From NCBI GenBank assembly GCA_022508725.1, contig JAFLUR010000033.1, forward strand, positions 1 to 12,463: a DNA stretch of 12,463 nt. The letters run 5' to 3'. Numbering within the stretch: the first letter of the stretch is position 1; the number at the start of each line of letters is the position of its first letter. This document shows, one piece after another, positions 5,316 to 12,463 of the stretch. The notes under the pieces are model-generated. The model ran no database searches, had not been told where the DNA came from, and worked only from the letters and a program-made list of their open reading frames with translations. The position numbers and the translations under genes are program-made. The stretch comes from Oscillospiraceae bacterium (GTDB lineage Bacteria > Bacillota > Clostridia > UBA1381).

Positions 5316-7793
5316 ATGAAAAGGATCGTCGGTATGCTTGCGGCAATCGCAATGATTATGTGCGCTGTGGGATTTGTTCCGGTAAATGCGCAAAAATCCG
5401 TGTTCAATGCTTATATAACGAATTTTTCCGGTGATGTCTGCGAGGGTGCGCGGGAAAGGATAGCATCATTTGACGAGCTGAAGAATTTTATTCCGGAGAG
5501 CGGCGATGTCAACGGCATTTTGTCAAGGTATGACGAGTCGTTCTTTGATGACGGATTTTTGTATTTTCATTACATATATACGGGCAGCGGCGGCGATAAA
5601 TACAATATTATCCGTGCGGAGGAAACCGAAACATCGATAGATATTGAAGTAACCCGCGAACGAAGCGGTTATTCGGACGATATAAATTCATGGGTCGCGG
5701 TTCTTGAAGCGGACAAGAGCCTGTACGATAAAGATATTACCGTAACCTTCAATAATATGTCAAGGTATAAGGTCCGGTATTACGGCGATAACATAGACCC
5801 GTACCGCCTATCCGATGACGAAGATATACGGGAGAGTATGACAAAGCCGTATATTGTAAAGATAGGCGCTTATGAGGATTTGCCGGAGAATTATAAAGAT
5901 ACCGATTATAAATATTTGGATTTTGATAAATATTTTTTGCTTGTTCTCAATTGGCTCGAACCGCGGCAGGTCAGGACGCTCGGACTTGCAAATGCGGTCG
6001 AGGGAGGGGATTGTGTCGATATCGAATTGTTCCGGTTTATCCCCGGCGGCGAATATCCCGAGGTAATATCTCCGTACTGCGCCGTACTCGAGATGCCGAG
6101 AGAAAACCATGATAAGGATTTCAATGTAAAAATCAAAGGAGATAACGATGATCTTGAAATTTCCACGGCGGAGGGATTGAGGGCATTTGCCGACAGCGTG
6201 AACGGCGGCAACACATACAGGGGCAAAACGGTTACGCTTGGGGCGGATATCGACCTTTCCTCCGTTTGCGGCGCGGATATAAACGGCGAGGAGGTGTCGT
6301 GGGTACCGATAGGTAGGTTGGAAAGCAAGTTTAACGGTACATTTGACGGCGGAGGGCACACGATAAGCGGATTGTACATCAATTCCGAATATGAGGATTT
6401 TGCCGGATTGTTTTATTTTACCGATACAAATTCGGTAATTAAAAATCTTACCGTGGACGGCTTTATTAAGGTAGGCTATGAATCGGATCCGATGTGGGCG
6501 AATATGCCGAGTTGGATCGGGGGCATTGCCGGATTGAGTGCCGGAAAAATTAAAAACTGCCGTAACAAAGCGACAATTCAAGGCATAGGAAACGGCGTCT
6601 ATGCATCGGGAATATGCAGCAGCGACGGAACGGTGGAAAATTGTATCAATACGGGCAGTATAAGCAGCGGATATGTCGCGTATGCCATAGCGTACGGTTT
6701 GGCGGCGGAAAATTGTTTTTATCTCGAGAATACGGCGTCCGATGCGGGCGGCGCGGAGGCGAAAACCGCCGGACAGTTTGCGAGCGGCGAGGTTGCGTAT
6801 CTCTTGGGCGAGCCGTGGGGGCAGAAAATCGGAGCGGACGAATATCCCGTAATCGGCGGCGATAAGGTGTATTTTGTAAACGGCGGATACACAAACACAC
6901 AGCCGGAGTGCGGACGGATCGAGGGCAGGTGTTCACCCGCCGGAGCGAGTCTTGCTTTATATGACGGCGACCTTAATCTTATCGCTCAAACGATTTCGGG
7001 CGAGGACGAAATGTATGCGTTTGAAAATGTATCTCCGGGAACATACAGTATTTCCGGCGCGAAATACAATTATGTGCGCAGAACAATTTTCGATATAACG
7101 GTCGCGGCAGGAGCAGCAACGACCGTGAATATAATTTTGCCGGGCGATGACACACCCCCCAAAAAAATCGTAACCGTCAATCCGCCCGCCGTTAATATCA
7201 AAAGCGGCGAGGTACCTTACGGGACAAAGGTAACAATAAGTCCGACGGACGGCAATGATTTCGAGTATTCGGTAAACGGCGCACCGTTTGTGAATTCGCG
7301 TTTGATAAACGGCTTGAACGATACTGTTATCACCCTAACGGAAGATACCGTTCTTGTTGTCAGGTCGATGATCGATGCGGTTGAACAGGATACGGAATAC
7401 GTTTTCCCCGAGGCGACATATACCTATATTATAGGAGGCTGTGTGATACCGCCGGAATATCCGTATATGATAAATTCCGTTAAGCTTGTTTCGGAAAGCG
7501 GTGAGGAATACGATGTTCCGCCTGCCGGCAAGAGCTTTATCGTTGACGTTGAGATCACGGAACAGGCCGGGCGCAACGAAAAGGATTACTTTATCGTCGC
7601 GGCATACGACACGGACGGCGCGCTTATAAGCATGAACTATATAAAGGCGGATTTCCCCGCAGGCACAAGCGTTTCATACGGGATAAACATTTCCAAAACC
7701 GATAAGACGATAGGCTCGGTAAAAGCCTTTGTTTGGGATACGCTCGGGGGAATGGAGCCGCTTGCGAAAACGGTTGAATTATGGGAGGAATAA
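5316..7793 (+). CDS. Large secreted multi-domain protein (PrcB-like, GLUG, Ig-like domains)
   Basis: The product is 825 residues. It starts with a signal peptide (MKRIVGMLAAIAMIMCAVGF..., likely cut after VNA near residue 25). GGAGG at 5304-5308 sets ATG 5316. Two related segments follow, about 28-145 and 150-272. Each has '(Y/D)DE.FF/FDKYFLL' strands, a polar insert and a closing 'W/Y.AVLE' strand, which resembles the PrcB-like secreted domain. Residues 279-520 are a GLUG-type region: 'ADIDLSS', 'PIGRLESKFNGTFDGGGHTI', 'SGLYIN', then GLF/IGGIAG repeats and a closing WGQKIGADEYPV. A carboxypeptidase-regulatory-like beta domain (about 530-608), a chitobiase C-terminal-like domain with FEYSVNG (617-705) and a C-terminal module (716-825, KAFVWDTLGGMEPL) complete it. 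There is no sortase, SLH or dockerin motif and no catalytic domain I can recognise. Adhesion or carbohydrate binding is likely; it is first gene of the operon. Confidence 0.88.
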   Translation: MKRIVGMLAAIAMIMCAVGFVPVNAQKSVFNAYITNFSGDVCEGARERIASFDELKNFIPESGDVNGILSRYDESFFDDGFLYFHYIYTGSGGDKYNIIRAEETETSIDIEVTRERSGYSDDINSWVAVLEADKSLYDKDITVTFNNMSRYKVRYYGDNIDPYRLSDDEDIRESMTKPYIVKIGAYEDLPENYKDTDYKYLDFDKYFLLVLNWLEPRQVRTLGLANAVEGGDCVDIELFRFIPGGEYPEVISPYCAVLEMPRENHDKDFNVKIKGDNDDLEISTAEGLRAFADSVNGGNTYRGKTVTLGADIDLSSVCGADINGEEVSWVPIGRLESKFNGTFDGGGHTISGLYINSEYEDFAGLFYFTDTNSVIKNLTVDGFIKVGYESDPMWANMPSWIGGIAGLSAGKIKNCRNKATIQGIGNGVYASGICSSDGTVENCINTGSISSGYVAYAIAYGLAAENCFYLENTASDAGGAEAKTAGQFASGEVAYLLGEPWGQKIGADEYPVIGGDKVYFVNGGYTNTQPECGRIEGRCSPAGASLALYDGDLNLIAQTISGEDEMYAFENVSPGTYSISGAKYNYVRRTIFDITVAAGAATTVNIILPGDDTPPKKIVTVNPPAVNIKSGEVPYGTKVTISPTDGNDFEYSVNGAPFVNSRLINGLNDTVITLTEDTVLVVRSMIDAVEQDTEYVFPEATYTYIIGGCVIPPEYPYMINSVKLVSESGEEYDVPPAGKSFIVDVEITEQAGRNEKDYFIVAAYDTDGALISMNYIKADFPAGTSVSYGINISKTDKTIGSVKAFVWDTLGGMEPLAKTVELWEE

Positions 7794-7799
7794 AAATTG
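7783..7799 (+). promoter_or_regulatory. Shine-Dalgarno site and TTG start of the lyase
   Basis: GGGAGG (7783-7788) lies inside the last codons of the preceding gene, 8 bases before TTG 7797. The stop codon 7791-7793 separates site and start. No ATG or GTG near it is in frame with the signal peptide, so the TTG is the best start. The layout implies translational coupling. Confidence 0.7.
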
Positions 7800-9740
7800 A
7801 ATAAAAAATTTACATCATTTGTAACGGCGGCGATATTGTCGGTATCATTGTTATCCCGGTCCATGCCGTTATCCGCGCCTGCGGAGGCGGCGAATACCGC
7901 GCGCCGGGCGGAATATCTCGACCGCGGAACGGTTGCGGTCAACATCGGCGGCGGGGTATATTTATCATGGCGGCTTTTGGGAACGGAGGAGTACGATACG
8001 AAATTCGACGTGTATCGCGGAACAACCAAAATCGCGTCGGCGATTGACGCGACGAATTACACCGACCGGGCTGCGGGCAGCTCGTATACGGTCGTGCCGG
8101 CGGGAGAGGCACAGTCATCCGGCAAAACCGTGACGGTCAATGAAAATGGGTACATAACGATACCGCTTGATGTTCCCGCAAGCGGAATAAGCCTTGACGA
8201 CGGCTCGACCTACACCTATTCGCCCAACGATGTGACTCCGGCAGACGTTGACGGCGACGGCGAATATGAGCTTATATTAAAATGGGAGCCGTCAAATTCG
8301 TTTGACAGCGGAAAACCCGCAAACCACAGCGGGAACGTATATATCGACTGCTGTAAAATGAGCGGTGAAAGGCTGTGGCGTATCGATATGGGTATAAATA
8401 TCAACGCGGGCGCGCATTTTACTCAGATAGCCGCGTATGATTTCGACCTTGACGGAAAAGCGGAGCTTGCGATGAAAACCGCACCCGGAACGGTTGACGG
8501 AACGGGCGCGTATGTTTCCGGAGCCTCATTGAACGCCGAAATTCGCAATACCGATAACCTTGCCGATTACCGGCACAGCGAGCACGGTATAAACGATACG
8601 GGCGGACGCGTGCTGTCGGGTCCGGAGTTCTACACCGTATTTCAAGGCGATACCGGCGCGGCTCTCGATACGATATATTATCCGCACCCGCGCGGAAGCG
8701 TGACCGAATGGGGCGATAATTGGGGCAATCGTTCCGAGCGTTATCTGGCGGGCGCGGCGTATCTTGACGGCAAAACTCCGTCAATGCTCGCATGGCGCGG
8801 ATATTACGAGAAAACGACCGTAACGGCATACAATCTTGTAAACAAAAGGCTGGTACAGGTCGCCGATTTTGATACCTCATCAGGCGGCAACTCCGGATAT
8901 GCCGGAAACGGAAACCACAATCTTACCGTCGGAGATGTTGACGGTGACGGCTGTGACGAAATAATCTGCGGTTCGCTTGCGCTTGATAATGATTTATCCG
9001 TTCTGTGGTGTTCGGGGCGCGGTCACGGGGACGCGCTTCATCTTGCCGACTACGACCCGACGCATGAGGGTATGGAATATTTCAGCGTTCACGAGGATTA
9101 CAAAGGCAGTGAGATAACCGGCAGCACGAACGGAAACGACGGCAAGCTTCATTTGGGAGGAATGACGCTTTATAAGGCGGAAAACGGCGAGGAGTTGTTC
9201 CATGTCGATTCAAACAGCGACCAAGGACGCGGAATGATGGCGAATGTAGGCTATACCGACGGATTTTTTGAGATCTGGGGCGCGGGCAATTATTCCTCCT
9301 GCGGCGGGAACGGCGTTGTTTCCGCAAAATACAATCCCGACTCGGCAAATCAGCGCGTATTCTGGGACGGCGATTTATACGATGAGCTGTTTGACGGCAC
9401 GGGTTCGAGCGATTACGGCAGATCGGCGAAAATATCCGGCAAGGACGGACGTATTCAAACGCTTGACAATACGCTTACAAATAACGGCACAAAGAACAAT
9501 GCCGCGCTCATAGCCGATCTTTTGGGTGACTGGCGCGAGGAAATCGTAATGCGCGGTTCGGATAACAAAAGTCTGCTTGTATACACAACAACAATCCCGA
9601 CAAATCATAAATTGTATACTCTTATGCATGACAGCGCGTATCGTATGCAGGTCGTATGCCAGAATTCGGGCTATAATCAGCCGCCCCACATAAGCTATTA
9701 TGTGAATGATGAAGATGACCGGTATGATACAAGGAGGTAA
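7797..9740 (+). CDS. Rhamnogalacturonan lyase, polysaccharide lyase family 11
   Basis: This is a secreted lyase that cleaves the rhamnose-galacturonate backbone of pectin rhamnogalacturonan I by beta-elimination (EC 4.2.2.23 or 4.2.2.24). The product is 647 residues, close to the ~620 of Bacillus YesW/YesX plus a signal peptide (MNKKFTSFVTAAILSVSLLS..., likely cut after AEA near 31). The N-terminal beta domain opens with the family hallmark RAEYLDRGTVAV...GGGVYLSWRLLG (37-62). An eight-bladed propeller follows, with calcium-type loops DVDGDGEYE (150-158), DFDLDGKAE (215-223) and DVDGDGCDE (390-398), and with HGDALHLADYDP (410-421). It closes with the typical HDSAYRM...NSGYNQPPHISYY (611-635). 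The domain is complete. Endo versus exo action cannot be settled from sequence alone by eye. It starts 3 bases after the upstream stop, so it is translationally coupled. The frame reopens just past its stop codon. Confidence 0.95.
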   Translation: MNKKFTSFVTAAILSVSLLSRSMPLSAPAEAANTARRAEYLDRGTVAVNIGGGVYLSWRLLGTEEYDTKFDVYRGTTKIASAIDATNYTDRAAGSSYTVVPAGEAQSSGKTVTVNENGYITIPLDVPASGISLDDGSTYTYSPNDVTPADVDGDGEYELILKWEPSNSFDSGKPANHSGNVYIDCCKMSGERLWRIDMGININAGAHFTQIAAYDFDLDGKAELAMKTAPGTVDGTGAYVSGASLNAEIRNTDNLADYRHSEHGINDTGGRVLSGPEFYTVFQGDTGAALDTIYYPHPRGSVTEWGDNWGNRSERYLAGAAYLDGKTPSMLAWRGYYEKTTVTAYNLVNKRLVQVADFDTSSGGNSGYAGNGNHNLTVGDVDGDGCDEIICGSLALDNDLSVLWCSGRGHGDALHLADYDPTHEGMEYFSVHEDYKGSEITGSTNGNDGKLHLGGMTLYKAENGEELFHVDSNSDQGRGMMANVGYTDGFFEIWGAGNYSSCGGNGVVSAKYNPDSANQRVFWDGDLYDELFDGTGSSDYGRSAKISGKDGRIQTLDNTLTNNGTKNNAALIADLLGDWREEIVMRGSDNKSLLVYTTTIPTNHKLYTLMHDSAYRMQVVCQNSGYNQPPHISYYVNDEDDRYDTRR

Positions 9741-9749
9741 GCGGCTTAA
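9731..9749 (+). other. Orphan Shine-Dalgarno site and double in-frame stop between two ORFs
   Basis: AAGGAGG (9731-9737) is the best ribosome-binding sequence in the window and ends exactly at the lyase stop TAA (9738-9740). No ATG, GTG or TTG occurs 5-12 bases later; the first candidate, GTG 9759, is 21 bases away. A second TAA in the lyase frame lies at 9747-9749. An imperfect hairpin (CGG 9742-9744 with CCG 9757-9759 and internal T-A pairs) could shorten the effective distance to GTG 9759. Confidence 0.6.
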
Positions 9750-9758
9750 GTTAAAACC

Positions 9759-12236
9759 GTGCATAACGGCGAAGAGGCTGTCAGAACAAAAAATCTGCCG
9801 AATGAAAAGCCGGATATTCGTCCGACGCCCATGCCGACGCCAAAAGTAACACCCTCACCGTCGCCGACTCCGGTGATCGGAGATGAGTTTGAGATTTACG
9901 ACGGCATGATAACGGGCTACCATGGCAGCGGCGGCGATTTGGTAATTCCGGCAATATATAAGGGGCAGACGGTGAAAGGTATATATCGCACCGCCTTTAG
10001 GGGAAATACCGCAATAACATCGGTCACAATTCCCGCAACGGTCATCAATGTGGATCAAAGAGCGTTCGAGGGCTGCACGAATATCGAAAAGGTCGTGCTT
10101 AAAGAAGGAATAACCGAGCTTTTCCATTTGATGTTTGCCGGCTGCACATCGCTTAGGACCGTATCCGTGCCGGACTCGATCAGAACCGTGTCGGGCGCGT
10201 TTAGGGATTGCACAGCGCTTACCGAGCTTAGGCTGGGTGAAAATGTCGAGATAATATATCACGGCTCGTTTGAGGGCTGCACAAATCTTGAAAAGCTCAC
10301 GATAACAAGCGCGGATACGACATTCAACGATCTTTTCGGCGACTACGGCGCGACAAACGGCAAGCTGACGATATACGGGTATACCGGCTCGACCGCGGAA
10401 GAATACGCGCGGCAAAACGGGATCCCGTTTGTGGCGATCGGCGCCGTTCCCACACCCGAACCCACACCGACTCCGACGCCCGCGCCTGAGTTTGAGGTGA
10501 ATTCCGACGGAGTTCTTACCAAATACAACGGCAATGATGCGGATGTGGTTATTCCGGAAAATACGGACGGAATAACCGTGACGGCTGTCGGCGCGAATGC
10601 GTTTCATGATAACACGGATATTGTTTCGGTATCCTTTCCGGACACGGTAAAGAGCATAAAAAGAAGCGCGTTCGGCGGATGCACTTCCCTGAAAAGGATT
10701 GACACAAACAAGGTCGAAATAATCGAGGAAACGGCGTTTTACGGATGTACCGATTTAAAAGAGGTCATATTCCGCGAAGATATGAAAAGTATCGGAATGA
10801 GGTCGTTTATCGAGTGCGACAGCCTTGAAAAAATCACCGTTATGAACAGAAATTTGTCTATTGAAGGATATATATGGCCCGATAACGGGATAATGAGTAT
10901 TTACGGCTATTTGGGCTCAGACGCCGAATACTTTGCGCATATGAGAGATATTCCGTTTTACGATATTGAAACGGGCAAAAGGGTAATCAAAGAATGGATA
11001 ATCGATGAGGAAGGTACGATAAGAAAATATAACGGAAGCGGGACGGATATCACAATTCCCGAAACGGTTGACGGAACGGAAGTGACCGCGATAGGAAGCG
11101 GCGTTTTTGAGGAAAATACGGAAATCGTAAGCGTTACGCTCCCCGAAAAGGCGGCAAAGATATATGTGGGTGCGTTTTGGGGATGTACCTCGCTTGAAAC
11201 CGTAAACACGGAAAATGTGACATATTTGGGCAGCGATGTCTTTTACGGGTGCTCGTCCTTGAGGGAGCTTGTGTTAAACGCCGGAGTGAGTATCGGACAC
11301 GGCGCGTTTGAGGGCTGCACCGGATTTGAAAAAATCACGGTTTTCGGCAGAGATACATATTTGGATGTAATAAATAACGGTAAAATTTCCGTATACGGAT
11401 ATGTCGGTTCCGCGGCTCAATGCTCCGCGCTGATGAGAGATATTCCGTTTTATGACATTGAAACGGGTGAAAAAACAGAGAGAGAGTTTGTCACAGACCC
11501 GTCGGACGGCACGATCATGCGGTATAAAGGAACGGATACCGAAATTGTAATTCCGGATGCGGTTGACGGAATTGAAATCGGGGGAATAGGAGTCGGCGCA
11601 TTTGCCGGATCGGATATAATTTCCGTCACGATGCCCGACAATGTAAAATTTATCTATCCCGATGCATTCGATCATTGCGTGAATTTGAAGAAAGTCAGTC
11701 TGTCGCTTAATATGACAAGTCTGCCGACGGCATTTGCGGGCTGTGAAAGCCTTGAATATATCCGTATTCCGGCAAGTATAACCGATATATGGGACGATGT
11801 TTTCGCGGATTGTCCGAATTTGGTTATTTACGGCGCAGCGGGCTCTGCGGCATGGGAGTACGCAAGGGCAAACAATATTCCTTTTGTAATTGACGAGACA
11901 CTCCCGACTCCCGTTCCCGCAACACCGACGCCCGAGCCGACCGATACGCCAAAGCCGTACACATATCCGTACAGGGTAATTTCCTGTTCATTGACCGCGC
12001 ATCCCGGATATGCCATGGTTGCGGGCAAATGCTATAACAAAAAGGAAAACGCTGCGCTTATATTCGCCGTTTACGACGAGGACGGAGCGCTCGGGAGCGT
12101 GCGGATAAAGAGTATCAATGCAGGGGACGGAAAAAGCTTTGCCGAATCATTCCCGTACACGGACGGACGATTCAGTATATTCGTTTGGAATATGAATACG
12201 CAGGAGCCGTATTCGCAGGCATACGATCAAAAGTAA
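9759..12236 (+). CDS. BspA-like leucine-rich repeat surface protein lacking a signal peptide
   Basis: The ORF gives 825 residues from GTG 9759. A Pro/Thr linker (21-38) precedes four BspA/TpLRR-type leucine-rich modules at about 43-228, 244-408, 409-572 and 573-712. Each opens with a beta strand pair 'E(F/W).....G.(I/L)..Y.G...(D).(V/T)IP' and contains repeats such as 'AFEGCTNLEKLTI' or 'AFWGCTSLETV'. The modules close with 'IYGY.GS.AE..A....IPF'. More PTP linkers lie at 230-243 and 715-734, and a C-terminal module (735-825, SIFVWNMNTQEP) is related to the end of the protein at 5316. Such proteins bind host or substrate surfaces. The coding frame is certain. The start is not: no signal peptide, no usable ribosome site, and the frame continues from the lyase across two TAA codons. 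It may be the C-terminal part of a broken lyase fusion, or a gene that lost its 5' end. If GTG 9759 is used, the product would stay in the cytosol. Confidence 0.8.
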   Translation: MHNGEEAVRTKNLPNEKPDIRPTPMPTPKVTPSPSPTPVIGDEFEIYDGMITGYHGSGGDLVIPAIYKGQTVKGIYRTAFRGNTAITSVTIPATVINVDQRAFEGCTNIEKVVLKEGITELFHLMFAGCTSLRTVSVPDSIRTVSGAFRDCTALTELRLGENVEIIYHGSFEGCTNLEKLTITSADTTFNDLFGDYGATNGKLTIYGYTGSTAEEYARQNGIPFVAIGAVPTPEPTPTPTPAPEFEVNSDGVLTKYNGNDADVVIPENTDGITVTAVGANAFHDNTDIVSVSFPDTVKSIKRSAFGGCTSLKRIDTNKVEIIEETAFYGCTDLKEVIFREDMKSIGMRSFIECDSLEKITVMNRNLSIEGYIWPDNGIMSIYGYLGSDAEYFAHMRDIPFYDIETGKRVIKEWIIDEEGTIRKYNGSGTDITIPETVDGTEVTAIGSGVFEENTEIVSVTLPEKAAKIYVGAFWGCTSLETVNTENVTYLGSDVFYGCSSLRELVLNAGVSIGHGAFEGCTGFEKITVFGRDTYLDVINNGKISVYGYVGSAAQCSALMRDIPFYDIETGEKTEREFVTDPSDGTIMRYKGTDTEIVIPDAVDGIEIGGIGVGAFAGSDIISVTMPDNVKFIYPDAFDHCVNLKKVSLSLNMTSLPTAFAGCESLEYIRIPASITDIWDDVFADCPNLVIYGAAGSAAWEYARANNIPFVIDETLPTPVPATPTPEPTDTPKPYTYPYRVISCSLTAHPGYAMVAGKCYNKKENAALIFAVYDEDGALGSVRIKSINAGDGKSFAESFPYTDGRFSIFVWNMNTQEPYSQAYDQK
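10941..11468 (+). repeat. Direct repeat at the ends of LRR modules 2 and 3
   Basis: The 20-base string ATGAGAGATATTCCGTTTTA occurs at 10941-10960 and again at 11433-11452, 492 bases (164 codons) apart. Similarity goes on for at least 16 more bases with silent changes, coding for MRDIPFYDIETG in both copies. It marks the junctions of modules 2 and 3 and indicates a module duplication in frame. Confidence 0.75.
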
Positions 12237-12291
12237 TGATATAACGGCACGGCAGGGGCGCGGCGGTTTTCGATAAAAAGCAAACGGAAAC

Positions 12292-12338
12292 CGGAAAATC
12301 ACCACCGAATAAACAAGCTGCCGAAAAGTGATTTTCCG
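12292..12338. repeat. 11-bp inverted repeat after the operon
   Basis: CGGAAAATCAC (12292-12302) and GTGATTTTCCG (12328-12338) are perfect arms around a 25-base loop, 56 bases after the stop of the LRR gene. There is no T-run after the right arm, so it is not a classical terminator, but it could act as a 3' stabilising stem or weak bidirectional terminator between convergent genes. A separate perfect palindrome, CCTTATATAAGG, lies at 12350-12361. Confidence 0.45.
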
Positions 12339-12351
12339 CCCTGAAAATGCC

Positions 12352-12463
12352 TTATATAAGGAAACGCCGATTCGGTATTTCCGGCCTGTTCAGCATCTTC
12401 CAGTCATAATCTTTTTGGCATATTTTCCCGCCGACTTTGCGCAAAATTCTTGAAATACACAAA
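12352..12463 (-). CDS. Possible 3' end of a convergent gene (partial)
   Basis: On the minus strand a frame open from the window edge gives 37 residues (CISRILRKVGGKICQ..., then KDYDWKMLNRPEIPNRRFLI) and ends at TAA 12354-12352, within the 12-bp palindrome. The composition is plausible for a basic C-terminus. A second minus-strand frame ending at 12390 is also open to the edge, so the right frame is uncertain. No family recognised. Confidence 0.25.
   Translation of the reverse strand, partial: LCISRILRKVGGKICQKDYDWKMLNRPEIPNRRFLI

Noticed and set aside
9729..9740. Programmed frameshift at the tandem AGG AGG codons before the lyase stop
   Set aside because: The downstream LRR coding frame is the same as the lyase frame, so a single shift would lead out of it; the +1 frame ends within about 115 bases.
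5316..12236. Identical length (825 residues) of the first and third secreted proteins as a sign of duplication
   Set aside because: Their domains differ entirely except for the C-terminal module, so the equal length is a coincidence.
12347..12409. Short + strand ORF MPYIRKRRFGISGLFSIFQS
   Set aside because: Only 20 codons, no ribosome site, overlaps a more plausible minus-strand frame.

Overview
The window looks like a chromosomal segment from an anaerobic, gut-type Firmicute (class Clostridia). The evidence is consensus Shine-Dalgarno sites before nearly every gene, sigma-A promoters with perfect 17-bp spacing, a SigB/SigF-type sigma factor, a Clostridia-type MutS-like ATPase, an XRE regulator of a kind common in clostridia, and secreted proteins with GLUG, BspA-type leucine-rich and PTP-linker modules. 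A pectin-degrading lineage such as Monoglobus or its relatives would fit, but that is inference. The standard bacterial code fits the intact genes.

Layout. (1) Positions 1-850: the tail of an unidentified gene overlaps a single-pass membrane protein of unknown function. (2) 975-4174: a housekeeping-like run on the + strand with short gaps, coding for a sigma factor, orotate phosphoribosyltransferase (pyrE) and a MutS-like ATPase. (3) 4198-4600: the wreck of a secreted DUF6273-like gene (signal peptide interrupted by TGA, then lost coding) runs into a consensus promoter, a tRNA-Leu(UAG) and a strong intrinsic terminator. (4) 4600-5315: a dyad-rich AT-rich spacer, an XRE-family repressor on the - strand, and a divergent control region with a near-consensus sigma-A promoter and a perfect 16-bp palindrome at the expected transcription start. 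(5) 5316-12236: three tightly spaced + strand ORFs for large extracellular proteins. They are an 825-residue multi-domain surface protein (two PrcB-like repeats, a GLUG region, a carboxypeptidase-regulatory-like domain, a chitobiase-C-terminal-like domain and a C-terminal module), a family 11 rhamnogalacturonan lyase, and an 825-residue BspA-like leucine-rich protein. (6) 12237-12463: an inverted repeat, a 12-bp palindrome and possibly the 3' end of a convergent gene.

How the genes may work together. The 5316-12236 run is probably one operon for attack on, or binding to, rhamnogalacturonan I of pectin, started from the promoter at 5228-5256 and possibly repressed at the palindrome by the divergent XRE protein. 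The first and third proteins end in a related beta-rich module, which suggests a shared location or assembly route.

The main oddity is the junction of the second and third ORFs. They lie in the same reading frame, separated only by two TAA codons (9738 and 9747). The third ORF has no signal peptide, begins in a linker-like stretch, and follows an excellent Shine-Dalgarno site with no start codon at a usable distance. It is either a broken lyase-linker-LRR fusion or a gene that lost its start and signal peptide. I found no CRISPR array, insertion sequence or clear mobile-element border.
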